DNA of 64,000 bases, taken from Monodelphis domestica. Lineage: Eukaryota; Chordata; Mammalia; Didelphimorphia; Didelphidae. The position numbers and the translations under genes were made by a program. Shown here one piece after another: positions 47,245 through 60,000 of this stretch (position 1 is the stretch's first letter; every line of letters starts with the position of its first letter). The stretch spans positions 204,563,753-204,627,752 of the forward strand of contig NC_077229.1 of the NCBI RefSeq assembly GCF_027887165.1, in the 5' to 3' direction. The notes beneath the pieces were generated by a model. It saw only the letters and a program-made list of their open reading frames with translations, was not told the origin of the DNA and did not search any database.

Positions 47245-49640
47245 CACAGTTTTTTATCACCCTTTGGGCATAGTTCAAAATTGTCCTCCAGAATGGTTGG
47301 ATCAATTCACAACTCCACCAGCAATGAATTAATGTCCCAACTTTGCCACATCCCCTCCAGCATTCATTACTTTCCTTTGCTGTCATGTTAGCCAAACTAC
47401 TAGGTGTGACGTGATACCTCAGAGTTGTTTTGATTTGCATCTCTCTGATTATTAGAGATTTAGAGCACTTTTTCATGTGCTTATTAATAGTTTTGATTTC
47501 TTTATCTGAAAACTGCTTGTTCATGTCCCTTGCCCATTTATCGATTGGAGGAATGGCTTGATTTTTTGTACAATTGATTTAGCTCTTTATAAATTTGAGT
47601 AATTTTAGACCTTTGTCAGAGGTTTTTGATATGAAGATTGTTTCCCAATTTGTTGCTTCCCTTCTCATTTTGGTTACATTGGTTTTGTTTGTACAAAACC
47701 TTTTTAATTTGATGTAATCAAAATTATTTATTTTACATTTTGTGACACTTTCTATGTCTTGCTTGGTTTTAAAGTCTTTCCCTTCCCACAGGTCTGACAT
47801 GTATACTATTCTGTGTTCACCTAATTTACTTCTAGTTTCCTTCTTTATGTTCAAGTCATTCACCCATTCTGAGTTTATCTTGGTGTAGGGTGTGAGGTGT
47901 TGATCCAAACCTAATCTCTCCCACACTGTCTTCCAGTTTTCCTAGCAGTTTTTGTCAAATAGTGGGTTTTTGTCTGAAAAGCGGGGATCTTTGGGTTTGT
48001 CATAGACCGTCTTGCAGAGGTCACTTACCTCAAGTCTATTCCACTGATCCTCCTTTCTGTCTCTTAGCCAGTACCAAATTGTTTTGATGACCACTGCTTT
48101 ATAATAGAGTTTAAGATCTGGGACTACAAGGCCACCTTCCTTTGCATTTTTTTCCATTATTTCCCTGGATATCCTTGATCCTTTGTTCTTCCAAATGAAC
48201 TTTGTTATGGTTTTTTCCAAATCAGTAAAAAAAATTTTTGGAAGTTCAATGGGTATAGCACTAAATAGATAAATAAGTTTGGGTACGATGTTCATTTTTA
48301 TTATATTGGCTTGTCCTACCCATGAGCAGTTAATGTTTTTCCAATTGCTCAACTCTAGTTTTAGTTGTGTGGAGAGTGTTTTGTATTTGTGTTCATATAG
48401 TTCCTGTGTTTATCTTGGGAGAATAGATTCCTAAGTATTTTTTTTGTCTAAGGTAATTTTGAATGGGATTTCTCTTTCTAGTTCTTGCTGCTGAACTGTG
48501 TTGGAATTATATAGAAATGCTGATGACTTATGTGGGTTTATTTTGTATCCTGCAACTTTGCTAAAGTTGTTGATTATTTCCACTAACTTTTTTGTCGATT
48601 CTCTAGGATTCTTTAAGTAGACCATCATATCATCTGCAAAGAGTGATAAATTGGTCTCCTCCTTGCCTATTTTAATGCCTGCAATTTCTTTTTCTTCTCT
48701 AATTGCTACTGCTAGTGGTTTTAGTACAATGTTAAATAATAGAGGTGATAATGGGCATCCTTTTTTCACTCCTGATCTTATTGGGCATGCATCTAGTTTA
48801 TCCCCATCACAGATGATGTTAGCTGATGGTTTTAGATATATACTGTTTATTATTTTTAGGAAAGACCCTTCTATTCCTATGCTTTCTAGTGTTTTCAATA
48901 GGAATGGGTGTTGGATTTTATCAAAGGCCTTTTCTGTGTCTATTGAGATAATCATGTGATTTTTGTTGGTTTGCTTGTTGATATGGTCAATTATGTGGAT
49001 GGTTTTCCTAATATTGAACCAGCCCTGCATTGCTGGTATAAATCCCAATTGATCATAGTGAAGGACCCTCCTGATCACTTGCTGGAGTCTTTTTGCTAGT
49101 ATCCTATTTAAGATTTTTGCATCTATATTCATTAGGGAGATTGGTCTATAATTTTCTTTCTCTGTTTTTGACCTGCCTGGCTTTGGAATCAGTACCATGT
49201 TTGTGTCATAAAAGGAATTTGGTAGAACTCCCTCTTTGCTTATTATGTCAAATAGTTTGTATAGTAATGGGATTAGCTGTTCTGTGAATGTTTGATAGAA
49301 TTCACTTGTGAATCCATCAGGCCCTGGGGATTTTTTTCTCAGGGAGTTTTTTGATGGCCTGTTGGATTTCATTTTCTGATATGAGATTATTTAAGTATTC
49401 TATTTCTTCTTTTGTTAGTCTAGGTAATTTATATTTTTGTAAATATCCATCCATATCACCTAGATTGGTATATTTATTGCCATATAATTGGGCAAAGTAG
49501 TTTTTAATGATTGCCTTAATTTCCTCTTCGTTGGAGGTGAGGTCCACCTTTTCATCCTTGATGCTGTTAATTTGCTTTTCTTCTTTCCTTTTTTCCTCAT
49601 TTCTTTGACTTGACAATCCTAGGAATTCCCTCACATTCCC
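47245..49640 (-). mobile_element. L1, internal ORF2 segment
   Basis: Minus-strand L1 lacking 5' UTR, ORF1, endonuclease and 3' UTR. Homology spans from the ORF2 linker (near 49,634) to the ORF2 C-terminal region (NYAQRVIK near 47,260). It sits in the first C6orf52 intron in the same orientation as the gene. Confidence 0.9.
47250..49634 (-). pseudogene. L1 ORF2 reverse transcriptase and C-terminal region, nearly open
   Basis: Reverse transcriptase copies L1 RNA at the nick. Segments: [20 protein letters not shown] (to 49,317), one frame change, then [65 protein letters not shown] and the catalytic FADDMMVYL (near 48,630). A frame break follows at about 48,431. Then SNWKNINCSWVGQANIIKMN, MEKNAKEGGLVVPDLKLYYK, a stop near 47,940, WERLGLDQHLTPYTKINSEW and [20 protein letters not shown]. 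The catalytic Asp pair is kept. At least three breaks make it non-functional. Confidence 0.92.
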
Positions 49641-49659
49641 TGCCCCAGAGCAGCTTCTA

Positions 49660-50480
49660 AAAATGGGATAATTTAAGATTAAGAATATAAACTCTATACT
49701 CTCTAAGTAAAGAAAAACTCATTTCAGAGGGCACATGGCAATGTCCTTGTCTTCTCTCCATTAAAATAAATAGATGAAAGTCATCCTTGGCCAGGATTAA
49801 CCTTTTTTCTCCATCTAAATCAGCAAAGATACTGGAATCCTGTGATCAGGCATGTAACTTTCCTCATCATCATAATGGGATCAGGGAGGGCCTGGAAAAG
49901 CCCATTGCCTCATTATTAGTCTACTAATTAGAGATGTTTAGGAGAGGTCTGGATAATGAGTTTCCAAAATTGTATTTAAGGCCTCAAAACTCTAAATGAA
50001 ATGTGTTGACCACCTAGAAAGATCCTAGACCAATTAATTTATTAGTTATTGCTAGCCTAATCAACAGAATGATTTTTCTTATCTTGAACCCAGTCTCTAA
50101 GAATTTTCATTCATCACAAATGAGCGAATAGTGACCCCTGGAAATGGGGGAAGAACATTGAACAAGAAGAATCTGGTGATGGCTTATACTGCAGGCTGCT
50201 GAGCAGAATCAGATTTCTCCTTACTTGAGTTCTTTATCCACATAAGAAAGGAAGTGAGGTAGAATTTCAAAGAGTCTGGCAGTGAATGGGAAAACCACCT
50301 TGCCTGGAACAGAGATAGGAGGACTGGGAGATATACTGGTGGTACAGGCATTATTTTACTAACAATCACTCTTAACTCAGAGTGGTACTTCTGGAATCTG
50401 ACACGTCCAATCACTCCATTCAGCAATAGCATCCCTCAACCTGACAGCCGAAGTCCTTATACTATGCCTCCTACCTACTA
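49660..50480. other. C6orf52 intron, nothing recognised
   Basis: An 82-codon minus frame (50,432-50,184, ending SSKEKSDSAQQPAV) has no recognisable motif. Confidence 0.4.
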
Positions 50481-50489
50481 TTCAAATCT

Positions 50490-50800
50490 TATTTTATATT
50501 ACTTTTCATGATGCATTCTACTTTTCAGTTGATGCCTAAACCATCTGGAATACCCCATCTCCTTGCCTTTTTCTCAAGTCAAAATACCTATTGTCCTTTA
50601 TGGCTCAGCTCAGACACTACATCTCAACAAAACTTTTCCTGATACTACTAGTTGTTAGTGCACTCTCTGATGTGAAATTACATTTTTACAAGGTAAAAAT
50701 TCCAGTAAAATGTAAGCTCCTTGAAGACAGGAAGTTGCATATGGTAAGAGCTTAATGATAACTGAATTTTAATTTTGCTAACGAAATCAGTCCACTAATT
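50490..50800 (+). mobile_element. Ancient SINE/LINE 3' remnant (MIR/L2 type)
   Basis: 'tggctcagctcagacactac', 'aacttttcctgatactac' and 'agctccttgaagacaggaag' follow the order of this repeat class. Confidence 0.5.
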
Positions 50801-51435
50801 TCAGTAGGCTGAACTGTATAAAGCCATTGAATTAATGTTCTTGAAACCTAAAAATATATATAAATTATTCACTGTCACAAGCTTTGCTTCAAAATAATGT
50901 ATTTATTCAAAAGAAGAGTTTTTACACTAATTATAACTGATTCATAAAATATAAAGTTGAGTTAGACAAAGCTTTATGGAAATATATTTTGGACCAATCC
51001 AGCTGAACAGGCATGCTGATATGTATTTGTTCATCTGTGCTTTTTTTCTTTCTGATGATAGAAAACTGGCTCTGATAGTAGTTATAAAATTACCTTTCCT
51101 AACTAATGAAGTTAGGGTAGCAAGGTAAATAAAGTGCCAGGCCTTGTAGTCAGGAAAACTCATCTTCTTGAGTTTAAATGTAGCCCTTTGCTAAAGAGCA
51201 ACTTCTGTATCTTAATAGTAAAGTCCAGCTAACATTTTAATCTGGTCTTTCGGTATATCCACTCCCAAAGAAAGGTCTTCTTTTTTTCAGACTTTGTTTC
51301 CAATTCCTACCTAATTTGAGCTATGATTGAAGCATTTTATCTTAAAATGTTGGGTGAAAAAATTACCTGTTTCAGATCAAGGGACCAATGTTGGGCATTG
51401 GGGTACAGAGCATGTATTTAAAAAAAAATATTTGT

Positions 51436-52102
51436 GTAAGGGTTAAATGGTAGGAATTTGACAAAGTGAGGAGAGCAGTTGAATAAACAATTAATTTAAT
51501 TTGAGAAGTACAGATAGAAAATGGAGGAGGAAAGAGAAAATATTATTCTAAAACCCTATAACTATACCTAAATTCCTAATACTAACTAAAATTTCTAAAA
51601 TCCTATTTCTTTCTTCTGAGCACAGGTTCTTCTTGCCTGGGCAGACCAGGCCTATCTAACCTCCACTATCTAAAATTGATTCACTAACTTTTTTACACTA
51701 ATAAATCAACAGCCACCACCCACAACCTCTTTAAATGAGGTTTTATTCTCCAACTGTCAGTAGTCAAACTGCCAGTAGCAGAGACAGACCTCCTGCTCTC
51801 AAGAAATCCAGAGGCAAAAGACTTAACTGCCAGCTGATTCCTTCCTTATTTCTTTCTTCATTTCCTTAGTAACAGAATCTTTAGCTCTGGCTCACTGACT
51901 CTTGTCAGCAACGCTTTTGAGCTGAGGTCAGGCCTTGTAGGCTGTTGGAGGGTTTCTTTTATTCCTGTCAATGCTAATCTATGCTAGCTTTTCTTAAGTT
52001 CAAAGTGTTAGCAGTAGACAGCGCGAGGTAGAAAAGGTTCTGACCAGAGCTGGTTGAGCCTGGCACTTCAGCCTAGCATCCTAAAGACCAGCTTTACAAT
52101 TC
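51436..52102 (+). mobile_element. Possible solo LTR
   Basis: TGTAAGGGTTAAATGG to CCAGCTTTACA, with AATAAA near 51,701 and a GC-richer 3' part. Flanks ATTT and ATTC do not match perfectly, so LTR status is tentative. Confidence 0.3.
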
Positions 52103-52354
52103 AAAACACTCCCCTTAAATCCTTTTGTTCGATGACAGGATCACAGGAATTCAGATAGAGCACACAGTTGGGAAAATCCAGGAATAGAGGTACTTCTATC
52201 CAAGGACAGGGAGGGAGTGCTCCTTCCAGTCCAAGGGCCAGGAAAAAGAGCAGCCTGGAGATCAACTGTCACTCTCCCAGTCCCCTCCCCCCACCAACTG
52301 TCATCATTGTCAATATCTTCCCTCCAACATTCTAACTGCTGTCGGTTCCACCTA

Positions 52355-53395
52355 AGTGGCAGAAAGCCCAGAGCTTGATTCAGTTTTCCTTTCCACAACC
52401 CTCAATTTCCAGTTCTTTGCTACCACAAAGAGAGCTGCTATAAATATTTTGGAACATATAGGTTCTTTCTCTTTTTCCCTGATCTCCATGAAAAGCAGAC
52501 CCAACAGTGGCATTGCCAGGTCTAACTGTAGACACCCCTTTGTAATTCTCTGGTATAATTCTAAATTGCTCTCCAAAATGATTGGATTAGTTTGAATTTC
52601 TACCAACAGTTTAATGTTGTAGTCATTTTTTCCATATCCTCTCCAACATTTATCATTTTGCCTTTTTATCAGTTTAGCCAATTTGAGTGTGAGGTGATAT
52701 CTCAGAATGGTTTTGATTTGCATTTTTCTAATCAGCAGTGATTTGGAACTTTTTTTTTCACATGCCTACATATGGTTTTGATTTATTAATCCAAAAACAA
52801 TCTGTTCATATCTTTTTACCATTTATCAGTTGGGGGTTGGCTCTTATTCTTATCACTGAGAAAGTTCTCCCTATATTTTAGACATGTGACCTCTATTTAA
52901 GAAACTGTCAATCAAAATTTCCCCAAAATTTTCTATTTTCCTTCTAATCTTGGAAACATGGATTTTATTTATATAAAATCTTTTAAATTAATGTAATCAA
53001 AATGATCATTTTACATATCTCTGCTCTCCATCTCTTGTTTATTCATAAGTTCCTCTCCTTTTTTTTCTGATAAGTACCATGCTCCCTGTATTTCTAAATT
53101 GCTTATGATATCTCCCTTTATGCCTAAATCCATTTTGATCTTAGTGAATGGTATAAGATATTGATCTAATACCTAGTTTTTGCCAAACTAATTTCTAACC
53201 ATCCCAGAAATTTTTACCAAATAGGGAGTTCTTATCTCCAAAAACTTGGATCTACACTATTGTCAAATATAAGGTTACAATCTTTTACTGTTTGTTGTAT
53301 ATCTATCTGTTCTGTTCCACTAATATACTTTTCAATTTCTTAGCCAGTACCACATAGTTTTGATACTGTTGTATAATATATGTAGTAGTATATTA
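52355..53395 (-). mobile_element. Old L1 ORF2 C-terminus/3' fragment
   Basis: Minus strand MQIKTILRYHLTLKLAKL and KCWRGYGK correspond to the L1 ORF2 C-terminus. Preceding text 'tagccagtaccacatagttt' matches the same region of the 48 kb copy. Much older than that copy. Confidence 0.75.
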
Positions 53396-53852
53396 AAAAA
53401 AAATTAACTTTCAGCAAATCTGTAAGTCTGGGGATGCCTACAGGTTAAAAATTCAAAGGAAACTGATCAAGAAGTGAGAACTTATATCAAGAATCTAGCT
53501 TCCCAGCACCATTCTGCCCCACAAAGCCCCGCCCCGAGCACTCTGGTCCCACCCACCCACCCACAAGCCCCGCCTCAAGTCTCCGCCCTCCCCCGTAAGG
53601 CCCTCCCTTCGTCCCCGCCCCGCTGCTCACACTCTCCCATGGCCAGGCCCCCTCTCAGCTCTTTCGTCATGACGTAGCGGAAGTCTATTCTAAACTAGCG
53701 ACACCAGGCCAACTCTGGGAAATGCCTTCTATTTCCACTTCCACGCTTTTGAGGTGGTCCTAACATTTCCTGTCAAATATAATTTTCTGAGTTGTCATAG
53801 CTTATCTTGGGAAAATCCGCGGAACTGTCGGTCGGACGGGGTTGGTACTTAC

Positions 53853-53892
53853 TAAAACATAGGCACACGTTAGGGCAGCCCTGTACTGCCAG
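53853..53892 (-). other. C6orf52: Candidate C6orf52 5' untranslated exon end
   Basis: On the minus strand a strong donor GTAAGTACC follows ATGTTTTA, with the splice at 53,853/53,852. It would splice about 8.5 kb to the coding exon at 45.36 kb. The outer boundary is a guess. Confidence 0.35.
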
Positions 53893-53900
53893 TGACGTCA
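53893..53900. promoter_or_regulatory. Palindromic CRE
   Basis: TGACGTCA, the full CREB/ATF consensus, 103 bp upstream of the PAK1IP1 ATG. Being palindromic it can serve both promoters. Confidence 0.7.
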
Positions 53901-53995
53901 CTCGAGCGCTGGGAGGAGAAGGACCCTTCCATTGATAGTCCCTCCTCCGGGTGCCACACTCCGGAAAGAAAGCAAGGAGACGCGTGCGCGGAGGT

Positions 53996-54079
53996 ATGGA
54001 GCTGGTCTGTGGGTGCTACGAGCAAGTTCTTTTCGGGTTCGCGGTGCATAGGGAACCTGGAGCGAGCGGCCAGAACGAG
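53996..54079 (+). CDS. PAK1IP1: PAK1IP1 exon 1 (coding part)
   Basis: 28 codons ending GQNE, donor GTGAGC, phase 0. An in-frame GTG at 53,951 gives an open extension but is not a plausible eukaryotic start. Confidence 0.95.
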
Positions 54080-57000
54080 GTGAGCGCTGGGGCGACGGAG
54101 TCAGGGTCAAGAGTGTGTTTCCTGGGCCCCAGAACTGCAGTTGGGGGTTTGGAATTGGGGTTCGAGATTTACTCCATCTTCGCTGGGTGACAGCCCGTGG
54201 TCGAAGGTCACGTGGACCGAGTACTGAGCAGGAGACCCAAGCTCCCTAGTCTTGTCGGAGATCTTTAGCTCGAGGAGGAGTTTCAGAAGATGTACGTGAT
54301 TTGGGGGGAAAGGCTCAAAAAGAAGTGAATGCTCCCTCCCCCATAGAATTAATCAGCACTCACTTTTGTAGAACTTCAAATTTGCAAATACCTTCGCTGA
54401 CAAAATCAATGGGTGTAGCTGTTAATTTCCCCATTTTACAGATAAAGAAACCGAGGTTACAGGTAACTACAAAGCTGGCATTTTACTAGAAATCTTATGA
54501 GTTTCAAGTACAGTATTCTGTGCTGTGCTAACGTTACCATTAGTTCTCCTTATGCGCAATGCCTGGAACTTATTAAGGACTTACTGCTTGTTGACTTACT
54601 TATTGCAGCCATCCCCTCAACCCTTCCTCCTCCCTCCCATTTCCCTTTTCTTTTCCAGGTATTATTAAGTCCACATTGATTTCTTCCTCCTTGATATTCA
54701 TAATGCTTTTTGTCTGTACAATACTATCAATGCGGTACTCATTCTGCCATATAGAGTTTATTGATAGGTGAGGCGGGAGTTTTTTTTTTTTTCTTGGTGG
54801 TGGTGGTGGTGGTGTGTGTGCGCTATATTCTTTTAAGCTTCTTGAGCCACTCCCTGCAGTATGAACCTGAGTTTAAACCACTCTCAGCCACCATCAAGTT
54901 ACTGTTCTGCCTTTAAGATCCAAAACTTTGAAGTTCCTCTTTTAGAACATGTTCTCGGGGGCAGCTGGGTAGCTCAGTGGATTAAGAGCCAGGCCTAGAG
55001 ACGGGAGGTCCTAGGTTCAAATATGGCCTCAGACACTTCCCAGTTGTGTGACCCTGGGCAAGTCACTTGACCCCCATTGCCTAGCCCTTACCACTCTTTC
55101 TGTCTTGGAGCCAATACACAGTATTGACTCCAAGATGGAAGGTAAGGGTTTAAAAAATAAAAAAAAAGAACATATTCTCTAATTCTTTCATCTCCCCTTC
55201 CTTACTTTATAAAATTATTAATTAGAATGACTGAACAAATCACTTAACCTTTTTCTGCCTCCATTTCAGCATTTGCAAAGTAGTGATATTACTCTCATTA
55301 TCTCATGTTTTTGTAGGATAGTGCACTAGAAAATTTAAGATCCTTTGTAAATGTGAATTAACTATATCAATTCTGGGAACTGTCCATGGTGATATTGGCT
55401 GGTAGTTACAGAACTTAAAGTTTATACATACTGTCTCAATTATCCCACCTAGAAAAGAAACATGTTCATTCTTTGAAGTTGAATATCAAAAGAGCATTCC
55501 CTTGGCCCACCCTGCTTTCAAGTAAGCTTTTAGTTTGCCTCATGAAATTTTGGAGTGTTCTTGTGAGAGAAGTTGCCTGGCATTTGAGTCAGAACTGCTT
55601 TTGGGTCCTAACTGCCCCTTAACTTTTTTCATCTGTAATATTGGGATAATAATGCGTGGTTCTATTTCATAGAATGGTTGGAGAAATCAAAATGTTTTTA
55701 AAAACATTAAAGACTTTTTTAGTGTAAATCATTCTTTGCAAATCTTTGTTGTGGAAAAATTGTATGGCAGTGACATTGCCTCAAGAACTGATAAGCTAAC
55801 TTCTTTCTGGGCATCATCATTGGGGTATATGTGGGTGTTAGTTTTTTTTTATGTGTTTTCAGTCCTTCAGTCATGTCTATTTGTGGTTCCATAGGCCATA
55901 TAGCATGCCTGGCCCATATGTGCTTCACTATCTCTCAAAGTCCAACTAAGTTCATGCTTGTTTTCATAACACTCCATCTTGTCCTATGCTGTTCCTGTTT
56001 CCTTTTGCCTCCACTCTTTCTCAATATTAAGGTCTTTTGCATCAAGTCCTATTTTATCATTGTGTGGTCAGAGTATTTAAGCTTGAACTAAAGTATTTGA
56101 GTTTCCAGTGAATAGTCTGATTTAAATTTTTTTTTTAAACCCTTACACAGTATTGATTCCAAGATGGAAGGTATTGGTTGCAAGGCAGAAGAGTGGTAAG
56201 GGCTAGGCAATGAGGGTTAAGTGATTTGCCCAGGGTCTCACAGCTGGAAAGTGTCTGAGGCCAGATTTGAACCTAGGACCTCCTGTCTCTCTGCATGGCT
56301 CTCAATCCACTGAGCTACCCAGCTGCCTTCAGTATGATTTAATTTTAAGTTTTGACTGATTTTAACTTATTGCTGTCCAAGAGACTCTCAAAAGTCTTCT
56401 CTAGCACCAAAGTTTGAAAGCAGTGATACGATTCTATGGCATTCAGCTTTCCTTACAGTCCAATTTTTGCATTTATCTGTTTGTGGAAAACTAACACAGT
56501 GCTACTAGAAAAACTGTAGTTTTGACCATATAGACTTTTGTCAGCAAGGTACTATCTCTGCATTTTAGAATACTGTCCAGATTTACCATAACTTTCCTTC
56601 CAAGAAGCAAATATTGTTTAATTTAGTGGCTCCAGTCATCATCTGCCATGATCTTTGAGCCCAAGAATATAAAATCTGACTGTTTCTATTTCTTCTTTCT
56701 CTGTGTCAGGAAGTGATGGGACTAACTGCTAAGATCTTAGTTGTTAAGCTTAGAGTCAGCTTTGACACTCTGATTTCACTCTCATTAAGAGACTTCTTAA
56801 TTATTCTTCATTTCTGCCTTCAGACTACTATTATCTGCATATCTGATATTGATGATTTTTCTTCCTATTTCTTAATTCTGGGTTTTGATTCATCTAGTCT
56901 GGTATTTTGCATGATGTATTCTGCATATAAGTTAATAGCCTTGCTGCTCCTTTTCTAATTTTAAACCAATCAATGATTCGACTGTCCATTTCTAAATATT

Positions 57001-60000
57001 GCTTCTTAATTGGCATATAGATTCTTTACATCCCTTGAAGAAGAAGTGATGAATAGATTTAAGGGATTATATTTGGTAGATTCAGTGCCTGAAGAACTAT
57101 GAACAGAGGTTAGTAATATTGTACAGGAGGCAGCAACAACAACAAAAATTCCAAAGCAAAATCACTCTCTCATGAGACTTTACAAATAACTGAAGAAAGA
57201 AGAAAAGCAAAAAGTAAAGAAAGGGAGAGATATATCCAACTGAATGCAGAATTCTAGAGAATAGCAAGGACAGCTAAGAAAATATTATTGAATGATTTTT
57301 GGTGTCAAACCATGTGTTATTTGATCAACTCAGTTCCTTAGAATAGTGTAATATATATAATGGTAAATGCCATACAGAAGTAGTTTCACAAATCTTAATG
57401 GTGTTTTGGAACTTTTCTTAGGTAATGTAGATAGAGCAGAGGAGAGATAAGCACAGTGTTCTTGGTACCATGCTGAGATATAGGGATATAAATGCAAAAA
57501 ATCAAGGTAATTCCTGTCTGAGGGGAGACATGTCAATGATAGTTGGAAAAGGAATGATATGTGTGAGGTGACATAGTAGAAATGATATGGAGGCTTAGTT
57601 CTGGTCAAGGTAAGGCTAAAGCTTACCTGTTGTAGCCAGGGGACCTAAAAGCAGGGTCCAAAGATGGGGTGAGCAAGAGATAAGGATGCTGGATAGAGAG
57701 CAGACAGTGTAATGAAGACATAGTGTTAATACCATATTTTGTCTGCCAGGTTCTCAGATGACATGCTGGCCTTCTTTATTCGTTTCTTAGTTTTTATTTG
57801 TCCAATGATTCCTTTCATTGAGATTTTAAATTTTTTTTCTTTTTTTGCTGCCTTTGTAGCAGGATTCATTTACAGCTTCAGGAAAGAGGCTGTTTCCTTG
57901 TCAAAGTTATATTAACACATGTTGTGACTATGGCTTTAGAGTGTGTCTTATTCACTTTCAGAAATGGACCCCTGTGGCCAACTTCACCCACCATGGCCAT
58001 GCTGCCTCTTTGTCAGCAGTGGCTGTAAATAATCGTTTTGTGGTCACTGGAAGCAAAGATGAAACAATTCATATCTATGATATGAAAAAGAAGGTAGAAC
58101 ATGGAGCACTGCTACATCATAACGGTAAGGAAATTCTATTTTTGTGATAACTATATTATTTTGTATTGCATTTATATACATTGGTACTTAAGAGATTTTT
58201 TCTTTTATTATTTTTTCTTTTAACATGAAGTGCTCAGAAAGGCTGCAACATCAACATAGTTGTATCCTTTGGAATCATAATTTTAGAATCAGAAGGTAAC
58301 CTTAGAGTTTATTTGATATATCTAACCTTTTGGGCACGTATTACAATTTAGGCCAGATTATTTATGGTAAGTTAGTTCACTTGGAATAATAAAGTTAGCA
58401 TTTAAATTGAGCTTTAAGGCTCAATAATTTAGTAATTTAATTTAATAATTTAAGTTTTAATATGTGCTTTACAATATATCTTATTTAATCCTCATAACAC
58501 TCCTGGACAGTAGGGTCTATTATTATCCCTATTTTATAGTTGAGGAAACTGAGACTTAGCAAGGTCAAGTGACTTGCTTGGTTACATTTGCCTAGGGTCA
58601 TACAAACTAATAAATGTTTGAGGCAAAATTTGAACTCATGTCTTCCTGACTCCAGGTTGAATACTATATCCACTGTATTACTAGCTACCTTAACTGGGAA
58701 GATATTGCTGATAACTCCACAGCCCTGAATTCTATCTTCAATTGTTAAGGGTAACAAAGTTAGGAAGCAAAGACATTTTTTAGTCATTGACTGCCCCACT
58801 TTGTCGATAGTCATTTAGGCACACATATCTACTACCACATTGGGAGAAACCAGTGATAGGTTCATATATTTGGAGCTGGAAGGGACCTTATAGAGAACAC
58901 CTGTACCAGTACCATCATTTTTACAGTGAGGAATCTGAGGCCCAGAGAGGTGATATAACTGTCAAAACAGATACTAAAGATTTGAATCCAAGTTCTTTGA
59001 CTGTATCTGATGAACCTTCTACTATTAAACACTGCCTCACTGTTTGAATTTATATGTGTCAAATCAATAGATGAAAGATTTAATTTGTTCGTTTGTAGTC
59101 TCCATTTTAACAATGCTAAACTGTTAGCATCTTGTATATGATAATGAAAAGTTATACAATGGAATGTTCAACTGAAAAGTACAGTAATAATATAATTACT
59201 ATAACCTTGACTTTCTTTTTTCTTGATAGGCACAATAAATTGCCTGAAATTCTTTGGTAACGGGCACTTAATCAGTGGAGGAGATGATGGACTGATTTGT
59301 GTTTGGGATGCAAAGAAATGGGACTGTTTGAAGTCTATTAAAGCACATAAGTGAGTCTGAACCTCTTTCCTTCTATTGGAATTCTTTACCTGGAAACCAA
59401 AATTGGATGCCAAACTATAATTTTTTTTTTTTAGGGGACATGTGACTTCTCTTTCTGTTCATCCATCTGGCAAATTAGCACTATCAGTGGGAACAGACAA
59501 AACATTACGGTGAGTAATAGTTAACCACGTTTTTAGTTAGCAGTAATATACTAGTCATTGTTCTCCAAGTAAAACAAGTACTTTTTACTGCAGCATATTT
59601 CACTATCTTAGTTGGGTGCTTTTCTTCTTTATGTCTAACATGGACATAACTATTAGGCTTTTAAGGATATATTGATGTGAAGGAAAGTTTTATAGTATTA
59701 ATTAATTCTTAAAATGGGAACATCTCTTTTGGATCAAATACATAGTAAAATGTTTCTTATAATTAATATAAGGTAAAAATGATGATGGAAACTGAATATA
59801 CCATATTGCATTTTTCCCTTATGCATTGAGGCAAGAGACATTCTTAAATTTTATTATTATAGCGTACTAAATTCTTCAGATATTGTTAGAAAAGACCATA
59901 GCTCATCTAAATCACAAAATTGTAATTTTTTTAATAAAATCATGTATCATGTTCTCTGTGTATGTCTTAACATTTAATTGATTTAGCTTCCTTCTAGCAT

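Larger units (their letters stand above)
53500..54270. promoter_or_regulatory. Bidirectional CpG-island promoter of C6orf52 and PAK1IP1
   Basis: The most CpG-dense stretch of the window, spanning the divergent 5' ends. GC boxes (CCCCGCCCC at 53,529 and near 53,616; CCCCGCCTC near 53,566), ETS-type CGGAAGT (53,678-53,684) and CCGGAA (53,961-53,966), and a full palindromic CRE at 53,893. No TATA box near either start. The same head-to-head arrangement exists in human. Confidence 0.85.

Noticed and set aside
48431..49372. A 313-codon open frame, the longest in the window
   Set aside because: Carries reverse-transcriptase motifs (FADDMM, YRPISL); it is L1 ORF2, not a cellular gene.
53951..53995. 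Possible N-terminal extension of PAK1IP1
   Set aside because: It would begin with GTG, and the ATG at 53,996 matches the known protein start with a good context.
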